Shown here piece by piece: positions 21,485 to 33,575 of a stretch of DNA of 64,000 nucleotides (positions within the stretch are counted from its first letter, which is position 1; the number at the start of each line of letters is the position of its first letter). This DNA comes from Chionis minor (lineage: Eukaryota > Chordata > Aves > Charadriiformes > Chionididae). The stretch is from positions 147,571 to 211,570 of the forward strand of contig VZSF01008217.1 of assembly GCA_013398295.1 (NCBI GenBank), written 5' to 3'. The notes beneath the pieces are model-generated. The model was not told the origin of the DNA and did no database searches. It saw nothing but the letters and a program-made list of their open reading frames with translations. The position numbers and the translations under genes are program-made.

Positions 21485-24400
21485 CTTTTTTATTCATTGA
21501 AATCTTAATGTAAAGAACCATTATACAAGGATTTGGTTTGTGGGTTTTTTTGTTGTGTTTGTTTTGTGGTTTTTTAACAAATATAGTTACAGTTACAGTT
21601 GAGTAGGAAGTATTTTGTGTTCTCAAATTTCAATGAAACTTAGAAAATGTTTTGGGTTTTTTTTTTTTTCTTTCTTTTCCTTTATCTACCTTTAGTTGTT
21701 TTCTATATAGGTACAGAAAATTCTGATGAGTAGCAGAGCCATATCTAACAGACACTTTTATTCTAAACACTTACTTTGTTAGTGTGAACAGTATGCTAGT
21801 GATATATGTAGCAGTTTGGTAGAAGTCTCTGTCCTGGAACTTATCCTTAAATGGGGATGTCATCATGTCAGCAGCGTAAGGAGTGGATGGAGAAACAAAA
21901 GTGTTTTGTTTATATGTCAAAGATGATACAGTGATATGGACATTTAGACAAGTGACTTGTTTCTAAGGCTCATATGTGAACTCAGAGTTTAATATTCTGA
22001 TTTCCCCTCCATCTCTTTCCAATTCTGTTTGATTTTGTCCTGATAACTATCACTCATTATTACTTCTCTTCTGGTGTACAGGTCACGTTAGAGTGATTAT
22101 TATCATTTACATTCTTAAAGTAACTAAATGTTTAATGTTTTGAAAATGTATAGAATTCAAAAATTCCCCCAAAATGGTGAAGGAAAAATATGATTGGGTA
22201 AGATAAAATGAAAGGAAACTGCAGTCTGTAGCACAGAGTTAATGAATTTCCACCCTTTTCATTCCTTTATTGCTTAGTCCTGTTTCAAATATTGTGACCT
22301 TTCTTTTTGGAGCAACCATGACTCAAGCTTCATCTCTTCCTTTCTCTCCACCTGGCCTTTTTGAAAAGTGGCTGCATGATCTGAGAAGTAAATGACTAAG
22401 CACTGTCAGAAGTTTCAAATTTCCTGTCTCATTTTGCTGTTGCTTGCTGAGGAGTAAGAAAGGCAAGGTTATTCACACAAACAGTCCATTTTCTGGAATA
22501 TGTTTTCCAAGTCATTCAACAGAAATCTATGTAACATAACTTTTGTAAGTAAATGGGTTGTACTTTTTTGTTAGTACAGATGTGACAAGAAGAAAATAGT
22601 GGTTTATGCTGCATAAGTAGGGAAAAAATGAAAACAAGAGGTTGTATTTAGGTTTCTTGTTATGTTGGCATACGAATGAATGCATTTCCTCTAACTTCAG
22701 GCATCTACAACATACATGCTGATATCTAGTTTGTTTTCTAGACTCCCTTTGTAAACAATGAAGAAAAACAGGCTCCTTCAGTGTGCAATTCATCTCATTT
22801 TAAGGTTGGCAGCTAAAACAGGCTGGGTGAATTGTGCAATTTAGAAGAACCTGTTTCTTCCTATTGACTAGAAATGGAGGCAAAGAAGTTAGCATAGGTA
22901 TCAGTGTCTAGAAGTCAGATAAGATATACCTAATTTCTGATAACTAACAGAAAAGCAGATGATGTCAAAGAATGGTGTGTTTTTTAATATGATGTTCTAC
23001 CCTATTGCTTTTGGAGGTGTTATTTTGCCATAGACAAAAGGTTATGTTTATTAAATATTGCCCTTGGAAAGTCCTGCAGGGGCTCAAAACAACTGAGATC
23101 TATTCTTCCTGAGGCATCTTTAATTCTCCAGCTGTTTTTCTTCTCTTGGTGATGGTTTATCTTCTCTGACTTCTCTGCTTTTCATTTCTGTTATTTCAGT
23201 CTTTGTGTAGTTAGGAACAGGTAAGACTTATGTTTTTTCTCTAGATGACCATTTATATTTTAAATGTTTATTAGCATTTAAAATTGTATTCTAAATTCTT
23301 CAGTATTTTAAATTACATCCTAAGAGAAGTGGAAGGAGATAACAAATGTAAAAAAAAAAAAAGCCTTATTGAATTTTTACTGCTTTTCAACAGGTTCTAC
23401 CAAATGTCGAAGTTACCACCTGAGTGGGCAGCTCCTTCTTCAAGACCTAGCCTGGGGCAGTATTTCCATAGGAAGCCTTACATAATGATGAATCTTTCCT
23501 CCAAGACCACACGGAAGTGTTTAATTCCCTCTGAACTCAATACTCACTTCACAAGAACACAGCATAGAATAGGATTTTAAGCAAAAGCTAGCTGGAAGCA
23601 GGAAGGATCTTAGTTTACAGAGTGCTGAGCCTATTTCTGTCACTTCATTTAAATTCTTCTTCCTTTTGAAGTAACATGCAAACAACATTTACAGTCTACA
23701 AATGAAATCAATTAAGAAGTTATGAGTGAGACTTGAATTGTTTACAAAACTAAGGGGCTGTGAGGTGACAGAGAGAAGTCTAGTTGGCTGCTTGAAGGCT
23801 ATGCTATCACTCTGTTAATAAAAAATAAATAAATCATAGAATGTCTGCAAAATAACAATTAGAGAAAGAAGAGGGAGCCCATATTAAACATTAGGAGACA
23901 GTTTTGATTTCCTGTTGGGATGCAGATTAATATTTATTAGTATAAGTTTAGATACTGAAAGGTCTTTTTAATCAAGGTAAGAGGCAATTTTCATTAGATG
24001 ATCTTTAAAAATGGATAAATATGCATGAAGAGATTAAATATCCAAGTCACAGCAAAATTCTAATAAGGACCAAAAAATATACTGCTCTGTAATCCACCAA
24101 AGGAAATAACATTGCTTTTCCCTTCAGTTGAAGACTGCTGTTGTGATGAAGTAAAAAAAAAAAAAATAAAGGAAATGGATTTTTTTTTCCCCTTCATTAG
24201 AAAGGAAGTAGAAATTCGCAGGAATAACTGAGATGGTCAGTAGACCATTGCACTGGTAAGTGTTATTTGTAAGCATTATTTGTGCTTACTTGCTGCATTT
24301 CAGTTCCATCTACAGTGAATTGACTTTCCTTCTCATTTGAACCGTTTTCAGATGCTACTGGTGGCAGTACATGTCAGAGGGCTACTAATTTATCCGTGGA

Positions 24401-27228
24401 GCAAAGATATGCAGGCCACTGGCTTTGCACTACAGATAAATTTGACCAGTTTTATGGGAGTATATCATACGCTATAGTAAGTAGCTCGTTACAATGAAGG
24501 AGCCAAGCAAAACCTTATAGCTCAAGATTTTTGTTGCACGTCATGGAAACTGTCTCGTTGTTTTAGAAGAGAACTGCATCATACTCCAAACACATATTTT
24601 GACACTATCTTTTTCTCTAAATTCTACAGTTTAAAATGACCTAGTTAAAGTTTGGAGATTTGGAGGTTGAACATTAACTGATAGGAGGATGACCTAGAAT
24701 CCAGATTTCATACATTATATGGTAACACTGCTGTATTGACTCTGTATTAACTATAGTGCATTATAATGTGTAATGTTGTAGGTCACCTTGGTGAGACATA
24801 GTTTCAATGTGGTATTTAGAGACTATAATTTTTTTAATTCTCTCTGTATATAACAGGGCAGGGGGAAAGAGTATAATAAAGTTTCTGACTGCAGGGGATT
24901 TGTTTAGCTGGAAGTGATAGGTTGAGTTTCATTTCTAGGAAGAAGGGATGAATAAGTTTGTTTTAAGGCTAGCATGGCATCTCTGCAGCATCCTGCCTGT
25001 GTTCAGCTCCAGAGTTTTAGGGCTCTGAGCGCATCTGAAGTAGGCTAATCAAAAGCAGTAGAGACAGGGCAAACTCTGCTGTCAGATCACAAAGGCAGTG
25101 TAGTGGAAAGACAAACAACTTATTAAGAAGAAAAATAAATAGGGAATAAGAAGACTCTTGAAACTGAGGAAACTGTGAGAAAAAAAACCACAAACAAACC
25201 TCGTGTAGGTGGCTATCTTACTGCTTCTGCTAAGGAGGTGCTGAAGAAGAGAGTAAGAACCATGCCTTAATTGCCTACTCTGTTTTGTTCACAGGTGTCC
25301 ATTGGATCTCAGCACAGCAGCTCCTGTCTCACTTTTAATTTGAGCTAACCACAACTCCTTTAGAAGGCTTCCTACATGTGCTTAGTTGTCAGCTATAATA
25401 ATAATAGTTAAGCATGAATCCAGCTGCTAAAAGTGAAATCAAAATAAAATTCAGACCATTACCTGACTGTTCACCTTATCTTTGAAATATTCTTTATTTT
25501 CCCTTCCCATCTCCCTTGCCCTCCTGCTGATGTAAGACCAGTTCTGGGAGGAGGTGGGGGAAAGCATAACTGTTATAGCTGGTTCAATTATGAAATCTTG
25601 ACTGATTGAATCCCTGTATGGGTCCAGTCTCATCTTCTGATTGGGAGAGTGAGCAGAAGTGCCTTGCAGACTCTTCCTGTGACACCTGAACTGAAGCATG
25701 GAAACCTGCTGAGGGTCACCACTTCCTGCTGGCTGAGTACGTGCCTATGTTGGAAAAAAGTGCTGTGCATCATGCAGCTGCCTTGTAGGACTTTTAGAAA
25801 CAATGACACTGTGGCCAGGCAATATTTCTGAAATTGTTTGTGGAGAGAATTAAATGACAATTGAATGAAAGTAATTTGGCTTCTTGTAGCCTTTGCCATA
25901 TATTTTCTGTCTTTAGAACGAAGCTAAGTAGTTTAGCCTTGTCCCTTGGGAGTACTTACAAATGCATTTCTCAGAAAGGATGCTAGTAGTAGAAAGAGAA
26001 TGGTGCATTGTTCAGGGCATACTTTATCCTCCTTAAAAACCAGATGTGGGGGTTGTTTTTGTTGGTTTTTTTTGTAAATGAGACATTTTGATTTTGTATT
26101 TATCAGAAGGAGCCTTGGAATTTTTATTTAATATCAAAGAAAGAATTTTTCAATATTCATATCTTGAAGAAAAGAGAAGAAGTAGTCTTTTGTATTTCAG
26201 TGTAATAAAGCCTTCATTAAGAATGTGGTCTTGTATCTGGAGAATTAATTCTGAAAAATAAAAAAATCCCCAGAGATTAGGTTTAAGAGAAGACCTTCTT
26301 TTTTCTAATATTGCTCACAATTTTTTTTAGGTTGTGATGGACCTTCTTAGCGCATCACACTTTCTGATGAGCCAATAGCTCATTTATATCACTGTTACCA
26401 GCAATTGCTTTGTGGCATATGTTAGGGGTCTTTTCCCCCACAATAGCATGTCTTTATTTGCATTTGCAATTCTTGAACTTTGGCACATATATTACATAAA
26501 AGATTACATACGTGCATCAAAGGTATGCATGATACAAACTTAAACAGTAAAATAGAACAACGAAAGGTACAAAGAAGGCCAAAATTTGTATTTTAACTAT
26601 TAGGGTCTAGTAAATCTTTTCTGAAACAACAGCTATTCCTGATTGTTATGAAATACAAACTCAGATAACCTGTTCCTTAGAAGAAACAAAGCTGTTGTAG
26701 TTGTCTTTTTACACCTGTGTGCAAAAGCCAGTCTTCACTTACAAATCTTGGAATCTCAGTTATTGGACCAGGTGACGGGATGTCAAAGCATTGCAGTGCT
26801 CATTTTCTCATGTCAAATGACTTTTTGACACAGTAGATATTACATGGCTGCATAAATATGATGAAACTCTGTATGACATCACAAAATCATTCATTACATG
26901 TGAATTGAAGGTTATTGATTTGAAATGTACATTGCTAGGGCAATGGGAGGCAACTTTTTCCTAATTATCAATCATCTTTGACAAAAGATTATCAGGATAC
27001 ATAAGGCAGAGTAAAGAATTAGACAGTATTTAACATCTTTTAAGACAGAGTGGCAGGGTAGAACTGCTTAAATGGAACCTAACTGCCTCCAAATACGTTG
27101 TGGCACTGTAAAATTTAGTCTAAACCATGGCCAGACTCTTCACTGTCACTGGCATGCAGAACAGCACAACACAGAAGAGTAAGGCAGATCAATGCCTGAA
27201 ATTCATATTAAGGTGTTTTAGTCCATGT
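21485..27228. other. A+T-rich noncoding sequence
   Basis: No gene or transposon is recognised in 5.7 kb. T-rich or G/T-rich patches lie at 21535-21575 and 21650-21680, and A runs at about 23350 and 24151. The open frame at 23284-23580 crosses the A run and has no family resemblance. Two overlapping minus-strand frames at 25451-25899 (82 and 89 codons) are likewise unsupported. Confidence 0.5.
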
Positions 27229-27233
27229 AAAGG

Positions 27234-27586
27234 TGTCCTGGTTCCGGCAGGGACAGGGTTAATATCTGGCACAGCACAGGTATTCCACACCACGTGATGC
27301 CATTCCCAGTATTTAGGGGGAGCTAGCGGGGGAGGGGAGTTCCCAGTTTGGGAGCAGGCGGGGACGGCCCAGGTCCGGTCGGTGCGCGTCAGTACGGTAC
27401 CCCTATTTATACATTCCTCTGCCACTACTATTGTTGTTTTGTCAATTTTTCTTTGTTGTTCTGTTAAATTGCTTCTTATCTCAACCCACGAGTTCTTGCC
27501 TTTTTATTCCAATTTTCCCTCGCTGCTGCGAGGTTTGGGTGAGCGTCCGCGTGGTTCTTTGTGCCGGCTGCGGCCAAACCACGACA
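27234..27586 (+). mobile_element. Solo LTR, ERVL-like, with perfect 5-bp target duplication
   Basis: The LTR begins TGTCCTGGTTCCGGC and ends GCCAAACCACGACA, so it has the canonical TG...CA ends. The outer ten bases form an inverted repeat with 9 of 10 matches (TGTCCTGGTT against the complement of AACCACGACA). It is flanked by AAAGG at 27229-27233 and AAAGG at 27587-27591, a perfect 5-bp target-site duplication, which fits class III (ERVL-type) integration. Several CpGs survive (for example around 27360-27400 and 27540-27585), which suggests a fairly young insertion. It shares the CTTATCTCAACCCACGAG block with the LTR at 53301. No internal retroviral sequence remains, so recombination between two LTRs probably removed it. 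Confidence 0.9.
27404..27411 (+). promoter_or_regulatory. TATA-like box of the solo LTR
   Basis: TATTTATA follows a G+C-rich U3-like segment about 170 bp into the LTR, the usual place for an LTR promoter. Whether it is active cannot be told from sequence. Confidence 0.5.
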
Positions 27587-27591
27587 AAAGG

Positions 27592-28861
27592 ACAATGAAA
27601 AACAAAAAGCAGACTCTGTTACAAATGACGCACAGCTCAGGGAATATAGCCTAACTAGTGAAAACATGCAAATGTCATAACCAATTTTACCTTGGGAGAT
27701 GAATGAAGAAAACCATATACCTCACTATTAAAAATAGGGTGAGGGGAATTAGCAGTGTAAAGCACCTTGACCCTGAAATGAACCTGTCTGATGATTATGC
27801 AATTTTGGTCTATATTTTAAAATTGTGATTGAATTTTTGTTTGGTTGGTTATTTAACAACTTACCTGACACTCTAAATCCAAAGTGGCAGAGTAACTTTA
27901 AGAGAAAGTTGCATGTTTTTGTTTTTTTACATCAGGAAGAGAAAATAGGAAACTCAACAGTCTTTTCTCACTACTCAAAAACTCAGGTCACAATCCTAGA
28001 TTGAGAAAGACACCTAATGATTGACTTGTACTGCTGGAAAAATTAAGTGAAAATTTGCATCCAACGAAAGTCTTCAAAACAAAATTAAATGACTCAAAAC
28101 CTATGGCATGGTAGTCTGTTCAAGCCAGAATGGAATGATACATAGCCTGTGGTGTGACAGAAATGTGTACACATTTCCTATTGTACTCCAGTCCACGTTT
28201 TAGTACAGACAAGATAACAGAAAATAGGCAGGAGAGAGGGCAAAGCTCATGTTAGAGCTTATCTTGGTTGCTCTTTCTAGCAGTGTCCATTTAGTGGAAC
28301 AGACCTGGAGACAAACTTGGCTAAGTGAGATCATAGTGATGCTACAAAGAAATGAAGCCTTTAGCACATGTGATTCAAGACTGTGTCCCAAGGAAAGGTA
28401 CACTGACTTCAATAGAACTAAAGAATGAGCTTCTGTAAGCTGAAGTCTATACACTGGACATTTGTCTTACAGTGATTTTAATAATACTTTTGACTCTGCA
28501 AAGATTGTAGGCTTGAGCCTATGAATACTAACAGTGCATGAATAACGTAGCTTTATAAAACACTTTTCAATATTCCAGGCCAATCAAGAAGAAAAATATC
28601 CATAGTACAGAGAAGCATTAATTTCATGTTTGTTGAAACTTAGCTTATGAAGATTGAATTCTCATCTGTGTTGGACCCAAGTATCTGAAAAAGTGATAGT
28701 CTAGGGTTTTAATCAGAAATTTTCTTTGCAAATTGGAACTTTAGGTCACAGGGAACAGGAGCTATTATGCCACTGTTGTAACAACACAGCATAGCAGGTA
28801 TCTAATTACCTGTGTTAAATTCTTAGATAAATCCATCCATCTTAAGAAGTATTGCGCAGGG
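27592..28861. other. noncoding sequence
   Basis: No recognisable gene, RNA or repeat family. The open frame at 28200-28454 (minus, 84 codons) has no supporting motif. Confidence 0.5.
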
Positions 28862-28977
28862 TGTTGCGTTAAGAGCTAAAGTAATTTGGCAGAAAATAAA
28901 CCCCCTTGCATTCCAGCTGACCCTCAGATATTAGAGGAGCTGCAGGTGACTGGGCTTAGATTCTGATTGATGCCCTA

Positions 28978-29545
28978 TGTTGCGTTAATAGCCCGGTCAC
29001 ACCCAACACCTTTATTGGACTAGCACGATTATGGATGCACTACTAACACTGCCCTGTCTGTCCGGAGGCGTTCTGTGAACTATCAGGGCCACACTCAGGA
29101 TTTGGTCGCATTCAAGAACTCTCACAGCCAGATTAATGACCAGTGTGATTTATTAAAGCAACATGCACAAATTCTTTTAGATTGTTGGTGATAAATTAGC
29201 CACTTACAAAGCATGTGCAAAGGATTAATATGGCCAAGATACACACGTGCAGAATAAACAAACACTCTAGAGATTCCTAAGTTTCCCGGGGATGCACTCA
29301 AGACAGTTGAGTATTCAAATCTTACCCAAAGGCATCACAATAGGGGGGAAGAGAGGCTTGGCTCGTCAGCTGGTCCTGAGGTCGGGGAATGGGTTTTCTT
29401 CCCATGATGGAGTCTTCCCTAACATTCGCTCCCTTCCCACACTATAGTGTTTTAATTTACAGGTGGAGCTTGAAGTGACCATTGTCATATATACCGTTAT
29501 CATAATTGGTCCAAAATTCTCTCTTTTCATGTTTAAAGGTACAGA
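28978..29545 (-). mobile_element. Probable LTR of an endogenous retrovirus, family undetermined
   Basis: The composition is less A+T-rich than the flanks. On the minus strand it starts TGTACCTTTAAACATG and ends GGCTATTAACGCAACA, giving TG...CA ends. A TATA-like GGTATATATGAC lies at 29486-29497 and two AATAAA polyadenylation signals lie downstream at 29149-29154 and 29011-29016, all on the minus strand and in LTR order. The real U3 boundary may extend to about 29600. No matching target duplication was found. TGTTGCGTTAA(G/T)AGC occurs both at 28862 and at the proposed end, 28978, so the boundary may have been copied. I am fairly sure it is LTR-derived but not of the family or exact limits. Confidence 0.5.
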
Positions 29546-29600
29546 CTAGCGAAAATTCAGTGCGCAAGCTCAGTGAGGGGTGGTCTCACCTGAGAGGTGG

Positions 29601-31599
29601 GTAACTTTTGGAATGGAGCTGTGTTTTGGAATTATAATGACTTTATAATGAGCAAAGTTCACTCAAAGTGCAGCATTTCATCAATACTGACTGTTGGCCC
29701 AGGGCATCATGTATGCACTTTATCTATTGCATTAAGTATACTGTGTACCTTCAAATCCCTTTGTTATCACAGAGCGTGGCCATAGTGTCTCCAGTCCACT
29801 CCACCCTCCATGCAGTTTCTCCTAAAGCTAGCACACCAAGTTCCCCTGATGCTGCCAACATTTAGGGTTGCTTAGGGAGTTGTCATGGTACATGTTGCAC
29901 CTTAGCTGCATTCCACCCTGCTCCAATAGTGTAGTTTTACCTAAAAATGTGAATACAGATTTCAGTCACCTTCAGCAATTATCCCACACAGGATTAGCAC
30001 TTCACTGTACAAAAGGAATTGCTAAGGTAAATTTAAATGAAATTTAGTGACAGGCAGCAGAATTTCTATGATTCTAATTCTATGATTCTATGGCTTCTCC
30101 ACTGCTGAGACTCTGAGAGTCTTGTGATCTTTACCAAATGAGACAGCAGCCTGCAGATAACAGCTAATGGCATGAAATGCAAGTGGGACTTGTGGAAGAT
30201 AGGGCCTTCAAACACAGAAGGAGCTTTCTCAAATTTTGCTTGGACTTTTTCTGTAGTGTAGTGACATAGTAGTTGCTCCAGTTCTCTACCTTTATGACCT
30301 GCATACTTTTTTCTCATCTGCTCTGGCATAGTCACTCACTTTTACTGTTCTCTATGTATAACATTGTAGGCATAATTTTGATTTAACGTTTGCTGTCATT
30401 TGATATCTTGATCCTCAGTTTGCCTGTCTTGTCTATACAGGTGACCTCTGAGCCATCCGTTAATATTGGACCTAAGCCAAAACAGACTGCAAGCCCATAG
30501 ACTAGATAAAATTGTGGTTTTGGTGATCCACAGGGACAAAACCTATTCCAGTTTATTTCTACTGAGCTACTGGATTCTTCTTCCACCTCAACTCCTGGAG
30601 AGACAGCAATGACCATGTCCATAAATATCCATATACTTTGCAGAGTAAACTGGAATAGGCCATATGAGGCACAACTAGCACTATTACTTGACATGAGATG
30701 TTTAAAAGCAGCAAAACACAATTATATTGGCAATAGCTTTTATAACTTACATTGACTAGAGTTTATAAAAAAAAATCTTTTAACTGAAACGAAGCGTGTT
30801 AAGAAAGGTGCATTCGTTTTAAGAAAGCTGGAACTGGCTATTTCATAATTTTTGCATGAATGCTATTATCCAACACCTAGGCAGATTCTAGACATTCTGA
30901 CTGTTAATTTTTAGTTACTCTCTGATAAAATTTTCAATGTTTATTTTGCATTCTTCAAAAAAAGCTACAGGTTACAGTAAAAAAAAAAATAAATTAACCA
31001 TTAAAATGGTGGCTTTGGACAGTGTCATTGAAAGTGCATACTACAGAACTGAAGAACAACTCTTGCATCATAAATCTGCATTTGACTGTGTGCTTCAGCT
31101 GCTGGGAATATGGCTATAAATTAATGCAAGTTATGTTTACAAAACATGAAAGCATTTTGTAGACAATTTGAGACCCTGAATATGTCATTTGAGTTTGTTA
31201 GGAGTAAAGATAATTTCTGAGTTGTGAACCTCAAGGAACAAATATGGAATCTAAAAAGGGAATAGGAAATGAGGAGTTTTTCTTTCTTCACTTCAGAAAC
31301 TGAGATAATCTGGTTTTAATTTTTCATGAGAAAATTTAGGGCATTCCACCTGACCTTCTGGAGCAGGTACTGATTCATCCATGTGTGCATTTTTGAATAC
31401 TAAATCACTGGGGCTATGAAGTAGTCCAAAGGCTGTTGTCTGAAACCAAGTCAAACCCACTAACCTCTAACCTAAGTAGAACCACAGTAATGTGCATTAG
31501 CTGTATTTATTTATCGCTGTTTACCTAGAGATAGTGAAAAAAATTGGAAGGAGAAAAAAAGTAATTCTAACATCTTTAAAATATTCAGTATTCATTGCT
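29601..31599. other. noncoding sequence with orphan CR1 tail and two minus-strand open frames
   Basis: This stretch contains the orphan octamer tail at 30061-30092. To its right are two minus-strand frames, 30383-30721 (112 codons) and 30066-30335 (89 codons), whose products I do not recognise. No conserved domain is visible, so neither is called a gene. Confidence 0.5.
30061..30092 (+). repeat. Orphan CR1-type octamer tail
   Basis: TTCTATGATTCTAATTCTATGATTCTATGG-type repeats of the CR1 3' octamer, with one unit altered. No CR1 body is recognisable upstream, so this is either a very short CR1 insertion or the tail of another CR1-mobilised sequence. Confidence 0.75.
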
Positions 31600-33575
31600 A
31601 CTAAAAATTGCGGGGACGGAGGGAAAAAAGGAGAGTTTTCCACCTTTGGAGAAGAGGCAGGTATCTCAAGAAGAGTATAGGAATCTAGTTAGGTTATGCA
31701 GGAAGAACACCAGAAATGCAAAAGAGCTGCTGGAACTTAAGCTGGACACTGTTATAAAAGATAATAAAAAAGGTTTTTAGAAATACATTAACAACAAAAA
31801 GAGAACCAGGGAGAATCTCCACCCTTTGTTGGATGCAGAGGGTAAGATTGTCAACAAGGATGAGGAGAAGGCTGGGGTAGTTATTTCCTTCTTTGCCTCA
31901 GTCTTTAATAGTTAAGCCAGTTATCCTTGGGGTATACAGCTCCCTGAGCTGGAAGATGGGACTGGAGAACAGAATAAACATCCCATAATCCAGGAGGAAG
32001 CAGTTAGTGACCTGCTATGCCAACTGGACAGTCCCAAGTCTATGGGGCCAGATGAGATCCACTGGAGAGTGCTGAGGGAGCTGGTGGAGAAGGTTGCCAA
32101 GCCACTCTCCAGCATTTGTCAGCAGGCCCGCTCAACAGAGGAGGTCCTAGGTGACTGGAGGCTTGCCAATGTGACGCCCACCTACAAGAAGGGCTGCAAG
32201 GAGGATCCAGGCAACTACAGACCTGTCAGCCTGACCTTGGTACCAGGAAAGATCATGGAACAATTCATCCTGAGTGCACTCATGCAGCATGTGAAAGAGA
32301 ACCAGGGGATCAGCCAACATGGGTTCATGAAGGGCAGGTCCTGCTTGACAAATCTGATCTCCTTTTATGACCAAGTGACCCGCCTGGTGGATCAAGGAAA
32401 GGCTGTGGATGTTGTCTACTTGGACTTTAGCAAGGCCTTTGGCCCTGTCTCCCACAGCATTCTGCTAGAGATGCTGGCAGCCCATGGTACTGACAGGTGG
32501 ACTCTTTGCTGGGTTAATAACTGGCTGGATGGCCAAGCCCAGAGAGGTGTGGTGAACGGTGCTAAATCCAGCTGGGGAGAGGTCTCAAGCGGTGTTCCTC
32601 AGGGCTCCGTTTTGGGGCCAGTCTTGTTTAATAGCTTTATTGATGATCTGGATGAGGGGATTGAGTGCACTTTCAGTAAGATTGTTGATAACACCAGATT
32701 AAGTGGGAGTGTTGATCTGCCTGAGGGTAGGAAGGCTCTGCAGAGAGATCTGGACAGGCTGGATTGATGGGCTGAAGCTAATTGTATGAGGTTGCACAAG
32801 GCCAAGTGCCGGGTCCTGCACTTTGGTCACAACAACCCCAGGCAGTGCTGCAGGCTTGGGGAGGAGTGGCTGGAAAGCTGCCTGGCAGAAAAGGGTGTGG
32901 GGTTCCTGGTAGACAGTCGGCTGGACATGAGCCAGCAGTGTGCCCAGGTGGCCAAGAAGGCCAATGGCATCTTGGCCTGTATCAAGAATAGTGTGGTCAG
33001 CAGGAGCAGGGAGGTGATTATGCTCCTGTACTCAGCACTGGTGAGGCCGCAGCTTGAGCACTGTGCTCAGTTTTGGGGGCCACAGTATAGGAGGGACATT
33101 AAGGTGCTGGAGCGTGTCCAGAGAAGGGTGAAGAAGCTGGTGAGTGGCCTAGAGAACAAGTCTTATGAGGAGAGGCTGAGGGAATTATGATTGTTTAGTC
33201 TGGAGAAGAGAAGGTTGAGGGGAGACCTTACTGCTTTCTACAACTACCTGAAAGAGGCTGTAGTGAGATGGGCACAGGTCTCTTCTCTGAAGTAACAGGT
33301 GATACAACAATGGGTTCAAGTTGTGCCACGGGAGGTTTAGGCTGGACATTAGGAAAAATTTTTTCATGGAAGGAGTTTTCAAGCATTGGAATAGGCTGCC
33401 CAGGGAGGTGGTGGTTGAGTCACCACCCTTAGCTGTGTTTAAAAGTTGTGTAGATGTGGTGCTCAGGGACATGGTTTAGTAGCCAACCTGGTAGAGTACG
33501 GACAGTGGATGGACTAGGTGATCTTACAGGTCTTTTCCAACCTAAATGATTCTATTATTCGATCATTCTAATTAT
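31600..33575 (+). mobile_element. CR1 LINE copy with most of the reverse transcriptase
   Basis: This 5'-truncated CR1 copy starts in the linker between endonuclease and RT. An open frame at 31595-31780 shows the EEYRNLVRLCRKNTRNAKEL block, followed by KYINNKK and a region ending VVISFFASVFN in broken frame. The RT follows at 32042-32767, then the post-RT region in another frame at 32786-33190, a 3' UTR with the GGATGGACTAGGTGATCTTA block, and a decayed octamer tail (GATTCTATTATTCGATCATTC) at about 33548-33570. It is G+C-richer than its surroundings. It is the best RT-bearing copy in the window but is inactive. Confidence 0.94.
32042..32767 (+). pseudogene. CR1 reverse transcriptase domain (inactive)
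   Basis: This 241-codon open frame is the longest in the window. It shows the early RT block [20 protein letters not shown] (about 39-58), [14 protein letters not shown] (93-106), motif A as [10 protein letters not shown] (124-133) with the metal-binding Asp kept, and [11 protein letters not shown] (186-196). The second catalytic box is degraded: where the family has FADDT this copy has IVDNT (214-218), so one Asp has become Asn. The protein stops at 242, where the family continues, and resumes in another frame at 32786. In an active element this domain primes reverse transcription of the element's own RNA at a nicked target. Confidence 0.9.

Noticed and set aside
23284..23580. Possible exon after a TTTTCAACAG acceptor-like site near 23392
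   Set aside because: The frame crosses a long A run, has no domain or donor support, and acceptor-like sites are common.
27234..29545. The two LTRs as a single provirus with internal genes
   Set aside because: They are of different families and opposite orientation, and the sequence between them (27592-28861) shows no gag, pol or env similarity.
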